This document shows, piece after piece, positions 13,799 through 22,900 of a DNA stretch of 26,121 bases (its first letter is position 1; the number at the start of each line of letters is the position of its first letter). The position numbers and the translations under genes are program-made. Source of the stretch: Schoenoplectus triqueter (taxonomy: Eukaryota; Streptophyta; Magnoliopsida; Poales; Cyperaceae); NCBI GenBank assembly GCA_964058805.1, contig CAXKVV010000418.1, positions 1-26,121 on the forward strand, read 5' to 3'. Below the pieces are notes generated by a model. It ran no database searches. It saw only the letters and a list, made by a program, of their open reading frames with translations, and had not been told where the DNA came from.

Positions 13799-13831
13799 AC
13801 ATTGTAATTAGGGTAAAACTAATTACAATGT
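13799..13831. repeat. Perfect 13-bp stem, 7-nt loop hairpin
   Basis: acattgtaattag at 13799-13811 and ctaattacaatgt at 13819-13831 are exact reverse complements around the loop ggtaaaa. It may be the core of a foldback remnant. It is too short for a plant microRNA precursor. Confidence 0.8.
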
Positions 13832-14423
13832 ACTGGTGCGAGGAGTTGTCTGTTGTTCTATATATACAAGTTATGGGATGGTAAAACTAATTAATTAAAT
13901 AATTTGGTGATGAGAACAGGAAACTTTGTCTTTAGCTTTGCTTAGTTTCTATAAAATTGCCATTAGATAAGCAATGAATCGGTCTGAAATAATAAGAACA
14001 GGAGACTGTCCTTGGCTTGGCTTGGCTTGGTTTCTTTTACTGCGTTTCAGTCCAGTCCAGAGTCCAGAAATTTTCGCCTTCGTCTAAACAGAGCTAAATA
14101 GGATACAAGTCACAAGCTTTCCGGAATTGTTCTCCAAGCCAACAAGGTTTCAGAAAAATAAAAGTAGACTTGTTTGGAGTGGACCTACTGTACATTTCAT
14201 TTTTGCTCCTATGGCGAGCAATTTGATGTGGAGAACTTTAATTCCCAATCCTTACAAGGGCTGTGTCTTTACATTTTTTGTTTATCTTGTTTGCAAATGC
14301 AGTAAATCTTCCTCTTAGTTAAAGCGTCGCAAATGGAGGTTTCTTATCCCAATGATTCAATTTAAGAGCAGCTCCAACTTACGTTCAAGAAAATACATTC
14401 ACGTGCCACGACAATTTTTTTTT

Positions 14424-14700
14424 GGAAATATAATGTTTGAATAAAAATGTAAAATATCATAAATGTTTTTTTTTCTCTAATGGTTTAGATATAATATGTA
14501 TGAAATTTGAAATAATTTTGAAATTAACTGATAATTCATTATAATATTATCGAAACTCCATCGTTAAAATTTTAAATTATTTGTTGAGATATAATCTTTT
14601 TTAGATTGACTAAAATTTAATACATATTTTATCTTCATTAGAAACACATTTATGATTTAAATTTTTTCATTTGAATCATATATTTCAAAAAATATATTGT
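14424..14700. mobile_element. Probable degraded foldback element
   Basis: 14424-14512 resembles the reverse complement of about 14595-14700. Shared blocks include the run atcataaatgt-ttt-tctaatg and the run ataatatgtatgaaatttg against its partner. Mismatches and short indels are frequent, so this is either an old MITE or chance similarity in AT-rich DNA, with the former favoured. Confidence 0.45.
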
Positions 14701-14968
14701 AATCATTAGAACCGTAAAATTGGATATACACTAAAATTACTTTCTGATTACGTTTGAAGTTTTTGATCAAGAGAAGTTTTTTGTGCATAATTTTGTTTAT
14801 TAGTGAGGTCTGCCGAAGCCAAGTGCCATATAATGGTACTTGTACCAATTGACCGACTCCACTAAATTTTCAAAAAGTATCTTACAATTTTAGAAATCCA
14901 TGTTTTATTCAACACAAATTTGTATCAGTGGATGGAAAATCTTAATTCCACCACCGAAAACATGAAAT

Positions 14969-15055
14969 TTGAGCATGTTTAGTTTTTTTTTCGTTTTTTT
15001 TTGAGAGAAAGGTGAGGGTCAAGCCTCAAATTTCATTGATTGAGCATATTTAGTT
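14969..15055 (-). mobile_element. Short 5'-truncated retroinsertion with poly(A) and target-site duplication
   Basis: On the minus strand a segment of about 40 bases (caatgaaatttgaggcttga, then ccctcacctttctctc) ends in a long interrupted A run. The unit is bracketed by near-identical 16-mers: ttgagcatgtttagtt at 14969-14984 and ttgagcatatttagtt at 15040-15055, with one mismatch. Target-site duplication plus a 3' A tail is the mark of LINE-machinery retrotransposition. The source (LINE 3' end or SINE) is not identified. Confidence 0.65.
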
Positions 15056-15533
15056 TAATTTCAAACTTGTGCTAATCTGCACCGGCGTTGTCGATTTATG
15101 AGGAAGTTTGATAGCAACTGGTGTCGTGCATGATAACAAATTTCTATTACAGTTAACAATGTATTATTCAAATATATTTTACTTTGGAACTGTTTTAATA
15201 ATATTTTTTTTTGAAGTGATGCCAAGTTCGCTACTCCACCCCTAAATTCGGCTAATCCAAGTTCGCTAAAATAAACCCCAACTAAATTCACAATTATGTC
15301 ACAGTAATCTGAAATGTAATTTTAAATCAGGTCACAAATTGAAATTCATAATCAGGTCGCCTATGAAAATAATCACATTTTCTTAGTTGGAGACGTAAAG
15401 GTTTGTAATCGGAAATAAAAATGTTAAAGTCTCACCCATCAAATTCACTGGAAAAAAGAAAGTTGCTTGTCATTGGAGAAAAAACAAATAAAAAATATGG
15501 TCACATGGTGCTCCTCGCCAGGTTGCTTTGTTG

Positions 15534-15636
15534 CTGGAGAAAAGAGAGCACTGGGAGGTTTTTTATCGGACATTTGGGGGAAAAGAGAGCACAGTTACAG
15601 AATCACAGTCGCTGGAGAAAAGAGAGCGCAGGGAGG
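15534..15636. repeat. Three spaced copies of a ggagaaaagagagc motif
   Basis: Copies occur at 15534-15558 (ctggagaaaagagagcac), 15576-15594 (gggggaaaagagagcacag) and 15611-15636 (gctggagaaaagagagcgca). Two of the three end in a gggagg tail. The origin is unknown. Confidence 0.65.
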
Positions 15637-15801
15637 AAGGTTCTGGAGAGTTTTTTTTAAAAGATATTTAAACGGTTTATTTTAATTATAACTGTCGTAG
15701 ATAAATTTAAATGTAAATTTTATTGCATAAAGGTTAATTATTATTAAATCAAAATTATTGATAAGTGATCGGATGATTTATAATAAAAAATCACATAACT
15801 T

Positions 15802-15827
15802 CGTAGAGAGAGCTCGTAGAGAGAGCT
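15802..15827. repeat. 13-bp unit repeated twice
   Basis: cgtagagagagct at 15802-15814 is followed immediately by an identical copy at 15815-15827. Confidence 0.85.
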
Positions 15828-16040
15828 CTCCATAGAATATCATTTTGGAGGCGGAGAGTGATTCTAGGTTTCTAAATAAAGTGGAAAAGAGAAAAGAGAA
15901 CGACTAGAGAAATCTAGTGCCATTGGGAGAAATAAAGTACAACTAGTCAAGTGACTGGATTTGAGTCAGATCAGATGACCTAGAGTTTGAAGCAAAATAA
16001 AACTTGTACTTCATGATTGATTGTAGTATTTCTCTCTTCG

Positions 16041-16430
16041 TATATATATATAAAGTGAGATTATGGTACTTCGCGAAGTATAAAAATTTTTGTATTTAGC
16101 TTTTATAACTCGAATTTAAAAATCTAAAGAGCTGATCCAAACCATTGAATATGATTTTTATATTAAAATATCTTTGAAGATTAAAATTTATATTATTTTT
16201 TAGATGGATGAAAAATCACTAGTATTGAATGATGTAGAAATCATAAGATCAATAAAATTTAGACCCACCTAAAAAATAATAAAAAACTTTAATGTCCAAA
16301 ATTTTCTTAATATAAAGATTATGTTGAATGACTTGGATTAACTGTTTGAATTTTTAACTTTAAAATATGAATATGAGTATGAAAAATTTTATACTTCGTA
16401 AAACGCTATATTCTCATTATATATATATAT
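16041..16430. mobile_element. Foldback MITE of about 390 bp, ends in TA microsatellites
   Basis: The left end (16051 on, reading taaagtgagattatggtact-tcgcgaagtataaaa) matches the reverse complement of the right end, which reads taatgagaatatagcgtttt-acgaagtataaaa. Pairing continues inward: the run gctgatccaaaccattgaatatgat pairs with gttaatccaagtcattcaacataat, and the run ttattttttagatgg pairs with ttattttttaggtgg. A near-palindrome over its whole length with no coding frame marks a foldback MITE. Both borders sit in (TA)n, which may be the insertion target. Confidence 0.8.
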
Positions 16431-17016
16431 AGATAGATAGTCGACAATTGGAGTGCTGATCACTGACCAGTTCCATAAATCTGCATTATCAAGCTGCCCG
16501 CCTTAAAAGCCAGCATACTCGATCTTCGAATGCCGATCGTGTGAATTCACCTCGCGTGTCCTGAGCAGTTTAGGTGGGACTTATGAGACGCGAGAATTTG
16601 CGAGCGGATATTTTGTCCAAACTAAGAATGAATTTTGTAAGAGTGATTTTTTTACACGTAACAGTAACTCGTGTTTGAGAACCAAACACGGCCCCGTTCG
16701 GAAGATCATATATTTAGGGGGATTAAGTTTCATAGATAAATATTGTCTGTGGTATTATAAATAGCACAGTCATCAGTTCAATTTATATGGACCATTCATT
16801 TTTATTTCGGTCAGAATGACATTAGAGTTTTATGTGACGATGTCTATTTAGAATCACGAGGTCAGACAGCTATAAAGTGTAAGTTTCGTCAGAAAATGTG
16901 AATTCAAATTTCATTGGATTCGAAATTGACTGAAGCAGTTTTTTTGGTTTCAGTGATGTGGGTAAATTTTTTTAGATCAGATCAAATAATTTCTTTCCCA
17001 ATCAAATAAAAAACAC
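16431..17016. other. Intergenic DNA
   Basis: A gata tetramer run follows the MITE (about 16430-16440). No gene, RNA or repeat of note was seen in the remainder. Confidence 0.5.
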
Positions 17017-17240
17017 TATAAAATTTGTACATATTTTTTATTTTAGTAAATAAAAAAATAAAAAATTAGAAATGATAAGAATATCCCGAAAATTAGCCCA
17101 TATAGTCTTGACCGAGTTTCAAACTCGGTCCCAAGTGCCTGGACCGAGTTTGAAACTCGGTTCCAATTTTTTTTACGCTTGTGTGTGTTATATTAAAAAT
17201 AAAATACAACAGTCAATAGATTGATCTAAAATATTACAAC
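17017..17240 (+). repeat. Left TIR of the MULE
   Basis: This arm contains two consecutive palindromes (17110-17130 and 17143-17161) that are collapsed to a single 12-bp palindrome in the other arm. Confidence 0.8.
17110..17161. repeat. Paired palindromes in the left TIR
   Basis: 17110-17130 has arms gaccgagttt and aaactcggtc around a single c. 17143-17161 has arms accgagttt and aaactcggt around a single g. They are separated by the 12 bases ccaagtgcctgg, itself nearly palindromic. Confidence 0.9.
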
Positions 17241-17396
17241 AAATTAAAATAAAGTTTTATCAACTCAAATATAAGCACGATTAATACATTGTTCTAAAAT
17301 AGTATCAAACAAATAGAAATATTACAACAAAAATTAAAATCTAATTGTTCTGGTAAATATAACAACAAAAAAATATAAACACACTGATAATCTAAA

Positions 17397-18870
17397 TCAT
17401 GCTCTGTTGGAACGAGCTCGACCTCGAATTGGCAGCGTGTTGATACGATCCTCCATTTCATCCATAACCATTGGAATGTGTATCTTTCTTCTCCTTCATT
17501 TATTGATTTTTGCTGGATCTGGCCTAATGACCAGACCGTTGTACATTGGTCAATCTTGTTTATTTCTATAACTACGCCAATGATCGGACCATATGTTAAT
17601 ATAGTACTGGATGGTATAATATGGACTAACGTACTGAGTGTAATCCAGCCTTCTGAATGAACAAATAACAAGTAAGTGGTCACATGGGATGCCGGTCAAT
17701 TGCGGTTTCTGACACCAACAATTACCAATTTCCGTCATCGCTAATTCAACCTCATATTTTATTTCACCCATAAATCCCTATTATTTCAAATAAAAATTAC
17801 AAATTATTGCTTAAATTTTAAAGTTGAATAAAAAATTATGTAAGTATCGAATATTACCGTCTCGATAAGTCCATTTTTATTGTAAACATCGTAGTTGTTG
17901 ATACCCCAATTCAGTGATATGACATCATAAGTTCTCACCTTATCACTGCGATGTTTTATCAGTTCGGTGACCTTTTGGGAGAACACCAGACCTTGGGTTT
18001 CCCAAGCTGCTGTAATTTCTCGACACTTATAGAACCACTCAACACATTTGTGCCACGTATTCTCGACGATAACACATACCGAAAGTTATCTAGCGATTCT
18101 GAACACGTTGTTCAGTGATTCTGAACCGTTACTTCTGAACCATCTTTCTTGATGCAATGCGGCCACTTGCTCTGGGGTTAATTTCTCGTAATGAAATTCC
18201 TCGACTGACACTTCCTCAGCTGTAGTGGGTTGGTTATTACGGTTTCTGTTATTTCGTGTCCTTCTGTTGGATACTTGATCTGTTGGGAGATTTCCTTGCA
18301 TGATTCCTGCTTTTCTTATAAACTTATGGGATGTCGGTCTAATATTGTTAAATTTTTTTAGATATTCCTCACACCTTCATGGTTTCTTATGTCTTGAAAC
18401 TTGTTTGAAAATAGTCTTTACTCTTTTCATATGACAGTCCTTATACACATTTTGTGCAATGTGTTGAGTACAATAACGGTGAACAACTTCGTCTGTTGAT
18501 TTATGCCATCCAAAATCTAGTCTCTCAAATACTCTCCTTATACCCAAATATTGATGTGAGATCATGGTAATTTTACCAAGACCGACAACCTCTTTACGCA
18601 ACCACTGCATGAATCAACCCCAATTTGCCACACTTTCCTCGCTTGCTACAACATCAAATGCAAGTGGTAGTAGTTGTTGCTCCGCATCATAACCACATGC
18701 CATAAATAGTTTACCAACATACCGACCCGATAAAAATTCAGCATCGATAGTTAAGATTGGTCGTAAGTAAGGCCATACTGTAATACAAGGACCAAATGCC
18801 CATGCAACACGATCGAAAATTTCAATACCGAATGAACGATAAACCCAACTGTTAGTATATTTTAATTTTA
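17397..18870 (-). pseudogene. MuDR-family transposase remnant (catalytic core plus SWIM zinc finger)
   Basis: Reading the minus strand from 18870, the frame runs through VAWAFGPCI, LTIDAEFLSGRYVGKLFMAC and GYDAEQQLLPLAFDVVASEE. It continues with GLGKITMISHQYLGIRRVFE and VVHRYCTQHIAQNVYK, then the ERWFRSNGSESLNNVFRIAR block. After a probable intron (about 17787-17856) comes the SWIM finger CWCQKPQLTGIPCDHLLVIC, and the end MDEMEDRINTLPIRGRARSN at about 17400. In-frame stops interrupt it at 18614-18616, 18377-18379, 18086-18088, 17550-17552 and 17496-17498; the natural stop is 17397-17399. The first catalytic Asp (in TIDAEF) and the Glu of NGSES are kept. The usual Asp of the ISDR-like motif reads His (ISHQ). 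The N-terminal third is absent: sequence upstream of 18870 is leader-like and unrelated. It cannot make active enzyme. Confidence 0.85.
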
Positions 18871-19055
18871 CAACAAAAAATAATAGTCGAAATAGAAAAA
18901 AAATGCAATGTTGATTAGACGAGGGTGGTGAATACGGATCGGCTCTGGATCCGTCGAAAAATAAATTTCTAGTTGGAATCTCTTGCAATAGTAACAATGA
19001 CGATTTTGAAGAAATGATTGGCTGAAAGAAGATGAAGGAGAAATGTGATGTGTGT

Positions 19056-19068
19056 GCTATATAATAGC
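19056..19068 (-). promoter_or_regulatory. Possible TATA box of the MULE transposase, palindromic
   Basis: gctat-ata-atagc reads as TATATAG on the minus strand, just inside the right end and upstream of the transposase direction. The position suits a promoter for the minus-strand gene, but its palindromic form makes the direction ambiguous. Confidence 0.35.
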
Positions 19069-19078
19069 AGAATGCTGT

Positions 19079-19129
19079 GACTGAGTTTAAAACTCGGTCC
19101 CAAATGTCTGAATCGAGTTTTGAACTCAG
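19079..19129. repeat. Diverged direct copy of the paired-palindrome block
   Basis: This 51-base block aligns in the same orientation with 17110-17160. Both read ga(c/t)(c/t)gagttt-n-aaactcggtcccaa followed by a second gagttt-n-aact half. It lies inside the right TIR, next to the candidate TATA box. Confidence 0.8.
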
Positions 19130-19189
19130 CCCAATCACCTACAATTTTCAAATACACACAAACATTGTAATTTTCAAATGCTGAGACGG

Positions 19190-19380
19190 AGTTTAATTTT
19201 TATTGTAATATTTTAGTTCAATCTACTTATTGTTGTATTTTGTTTTTAATATAACACACACAAACGTAAAAAAAAACTGAGACCGATCGGTCCAAACTAT
19301 ATGGGCTAATTTTCGAGATAATCTTATCATTTTCATTTTTTTTATTTACTAAAATAAAAAAAATCTGAAATTTGTAAGTC
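19190..19380 (-). repeat. Right TIR of the MULE
   Basis: Reverse complement of the left arm. At the place of the paired palindromes it has only gaccgatcggtc (about 19281-19292), a perfect 12-bp palindrome. Confidence 0.8.
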
Positions 19381-19933
19381 TCATATCCCTTGAAATTGAC
19401 AACCAGTCACGTGTTGAAAAAATAATTTTTTTAATAAAATTTATGCTCCAATCTCATAACATGACTTGGCGGTAAACGAAAGGGGCTTATAAAAGAAAAT
19501 CCCACGAAACAAACTGAGTCATTAACTTAAAATCCATACAAATTAAAAAAAGTATTTGGAAACAACGAAAGAAGAACATTCATGAAAAGTTTGGATAGCA
19601 CGTGCCCAGATCACGTGGCTGGTAATGAATTCTATTGGGCCCCAGCCTCTCTCCAGGCAGCTATTTCCAATTTTTCGTTTAATTAAAACAAATACATGTC
19701 GCGGGCAAACTTTGTGCCGCTTATTATGACTCGCCACATAGTCCGTATAGTAGTATTGCCTTAGCAAATCTTATAGTTTGATCACTCACCCGGTCACTCT
19801 AAATAAGTGAACGACCCTGTCCAGTAATCCAGTGCACACTTTCTCTTGCCTCTTTTGTCCTTTTTTCTAGAACTAGAAAGGAGAAAACCTTTTTGCCTTC
19901 CCGACTGATCGGAGAGCGAAGGCGAGTACGGAT
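19381..19933 (+). promoter_or_regulatory. Upstream region of the Spartan-like gene, with two G-boxes
   Basis: Two CACGTG cores lie at 19599-19604 and 19612-19617, 13 bp apart start to start and about 320 bp before the start codon. A leader of roughly 100 bases likely precedes 19934. Whether the G-boxes serve this gene is inference from distance alone. No other gene was seen here. Confidence 0.4.
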
Positions 19934-22900
19934 ATGGCGTTGGTGCTGGCGACGCCATTTCCAGATCTCGACATACACGCTCTGTTTTCTCACTACAACG
20001 CAACCTACTTCGACAACGCTCTCTCCTCATGCTTCGTCCAATGGAGCACCCCTCGCTTGACCAGGTCTTGATCTCAGTTCCTCTAAAGTATTGTCAATCT
20101 ATAACCTCTATTCGATCATCCTTTTCTTTTGTGATATTTACAGAGCATAGTAGATACGTTGTTATTGTTTGTCCTTTGATTTTGTTTGAAGTCGGATTAT
20201 TTGTCGTTGTTGCTGTAGATTTGACTTTCTATGTGAATGACTTGGATATTTTGTTAATGTCAGTTGCATTTTTCACTGTTCTGGTTTGCTTCTTATGTGA
20301 AGTTCGTAGCAAGTTTCTAAAGATGGAATGTGTTTTTGGGGAGCAATCGTGCACTTCAGGTTTCAAAACCATCTCCTCGCACTAGATTTTCCAACTTTTA
20401 GCGGGAGTTAAATTTTAACAAGTTCCTTTTGTTTTTCTATTTTTTTTTAAAAAAATTCCGTTCGATTTTTTAATCTACGTTTATCTTATTGGATTTCGGG
20501 AGCGGCTGCAACAATTCTTCTTGTGTCATTTCTTTATAGAATATTAGCTGATTATTTCACCTTCTGGATAAAAATTGAAGTACTAAATTGCTCTCACTAA
20601 AACAAAAAATTATCTAACGCAGTAGTGAGCTTCGCTTCTGAAATAAAATCATACACAAAAGTTGGCATTAGTGGGCTTGCACATCCGTGCACTTAGACAC
20701 GATTTAAGCGCAGCAACTTAGCTTCTATGATCAAAGGAGTCTTATGCCCAATATAACAAACTAAATTACCTAATTTTCATACTTCACAGTCCCCCTGCCA
20801 CTTGCATTTATCTGAAGGAGGGCTGCCAAATTGCACTTTCCCGGCCATTACTGGAGTATCTCTCTGCGGATCATGTGAAGAACACTTTGCTTCATGAAAT
20901 GATACACGCCTACTTGTTTGTTACAAAAAAAATTCGGCAGCATGGGTGACTTTCTTTAAATACTGACAATTTTCTTAAATACTTCCAATTTCTAATTCCT
21001 GGAGTTTATATGAAAAAGTAAAATTTTATGTTCTCTCTTATTCAGTTGTTCTCATAATAGTAAATAATTGTTTGATTTTAACTTAATTCTGAACACTTGC
21101 AGTGCTCATGGGCCTGAGTTCCGGCATATTATGTATTCTATAAACTCAAGTACCAAAGCTGATAGCCAGGTTTACTCAATTGTTCTATTTTTCTGGAAAT
21201 ATACTTTGTGGAAATTATATTCATTGTTTATTTGATTTGTTTCTTTTATAACCCCATCATTTTTAAGGAAAAAAAATCCATTAATAAAGGAGGTTGCACA
21301 TTGATATCCTGTAGTTACTCAGCAACTGGTTCGGATAGGTTCTTCAACTGTTCTGATTAGTTACTTTGCACATAAAGTGCTGAACAGAGCCTTTATGATG
21401 TTGTGAACAACCGTGCAAATTGATAGAACAAATATCTTTATAATGTTGTGATACAATTGCATTTGTATTATTAATTATCTTTATTATTTTGTATGTATAG
21501 AGGCCACCTTTTGGTTACAAAATCACACTATTCCATGACTTCCATGATGAGGATGTAGTAGATGACATTGCTAATTGCTGGATGGTAACTGCAGATTCAA
21601 TTTATATGTCCTTCCTTTATAAATATTTATGCTGTCAGCTAATCCTCGGTGCAATAATTGATTTCAGTGTAAGAAATGTGGCAATACAATCAAGAGAGCA
21701 ACAGCGGCACAACCTTCATATGCCGATTGCATCACGCAGGCACATCATGCCAAGAAAAGTTGTGGCCTTGTTGACTGCCGTTGGCACAGGTAAATCTTGT
21801 GGGCACACAGGGAGTGCATACAGCCATTTATGCATCATTTCTTGACCATGTTGATTTGTTCTCTTTACTGCTTTTGAAGGCATAAGGTAGAGTGTGGTGG
21901 TATCTACAAAAAGATACAAAAGCTTGAAGAGCATCATAATAAAAAGAGGGCTGTTTCAAAAGGTACAATGTTATTTTATTCAAGTCAGTTCCAGTACAAG
22001 TATAGTTTATGGACTAGACTCACAATCACTACCCAATCAGGCTCAATAAGGCACCTTGATGAGGAATCTAATTTTAAAGTTACACCGGAGAAAAAGGGCA
22101 AATCTGTTAAAACATTGAATGAGAAGTTCTTCCCCAGCTCAGCCAAGGCTAATTCAAGTGCAACCTCAGAGTATACTACTTATCGAAGGAATTTGAAAGG
22201 AAGTTCTAGAAGCAAGCTTGGCTCTAGAACTGATGTAAAAGGTTTGTGTTATATTTCTTTTTGTTGGCTGATATCAGACTATCAAACGTGGTCTTAATGT
22301 CTACAAACTACTGATACTAGTTGTTTAATAACTTGCTGCAGTCTTTGTTTGTTTGCTTGTAATTAGCATTCTCTTAATTAGAAATTGCCTTTTTCTGTGT
22401 CTTTTACCAAATAATGACAGTAATAAATTTCTAACCTTCATATAAGGCCAATTGTCCAGTGAGTGGAGGTTTGTTACTTAAATGAAACTAGAGATCAATT
22501 TAGAACTTCTTTGACCATAAGCATATAACTCTGCCACACTTCAGAGCAGCTCACTGATCTTAAATCTCCTGAAGCTGATATGTCAGACAAGAAGGACATA
22601 GTGGAGTTTAAAAAAGAAATCATGAGGTTCTTACCATCTTCATCCAATACCCACAAAAACACTCAGCCCAAAACTGCAAGGAATGTGTTCCCTCAAGGAA
22701 AGCAAGGACACTTCTCGCCAAATGCTGAAGTATCTTCTAGAACAAGGAAGTTTAAAGTCCAAATCGACAAAATACCTGACTTGAGCGGTGAACTTTTATT
22801 TTGTCTAATTAATTTTATCCCAAAAGTTGTATAAGGTTTTAAGTGTTTCTTTCACTAATTTCGGCAGAGTCAATAGTGGTATTGGAATTGATTGGTACCA

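Larger units (their letters stand above)
12655..14423. other. Intergenic DNA without recognisable genes
   Basis: No open frame here shows a family motif. A GC-rich patch at about 12755-12815 stands out from the AT-rich surroundings. A ttggc pentamer is repeated three times near 14012-14028. Short repeats are listed separately. Confidence 0.5.
15056..16040. other. Intergenic DNA with local repeats
   Basis: No gene was recognised. The open frames at 15421-15685 are low-complexity products of the gagaaaagagagc repeats and have no family motif. The rest is AT-rich. Confidence 0.5.
17017..19380 (-). mobile_element. Mutator-like element (MULE), 2.4 kb, with TIRs of about 200 bp and a dead transposase
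   Basis: The arm at about 17017-17240 returns inverted at about 19190-19380. Shared blocks include ttttattttagtaaataaaa, cgaaaattagcccatatagt, cgtttgtgtgtgttatatta with one change, and ctaaaatattaca. Long TIRs around a minus-strand MuDR-type transposase with a SWIM zinc finger identify the superfamily. No clear 9-bp target duplication was found, so the exact ends are approximate. The 2.4-kb length is short for an autonomous copy, consistent with loss of the transposase N-terminal region. Confidence 0.85.

Noticed and set aside
15421..15685. Two overlapping open frames of 72-79 codons
   Set aside because: Products are repetitive (KRESTG/AGEKRAL) and reflect the underlying DNA repeat. There is no start context or family motif.
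18871..19138. N-terminal part of the minus-strand open frame leading into the MULE transposase
   Set aside because: The residues before the AFGPCI block show no transposase motif, and a splice acceptor separates them. They are better read as leader or intron.
17110..19292. CRISPR-like array from the repeated gaccgagttt palindromes
   Set aside because: The genome is eukaryotic, there are only two blocks about 2 kb apart, and they are part of a transposon's ends.
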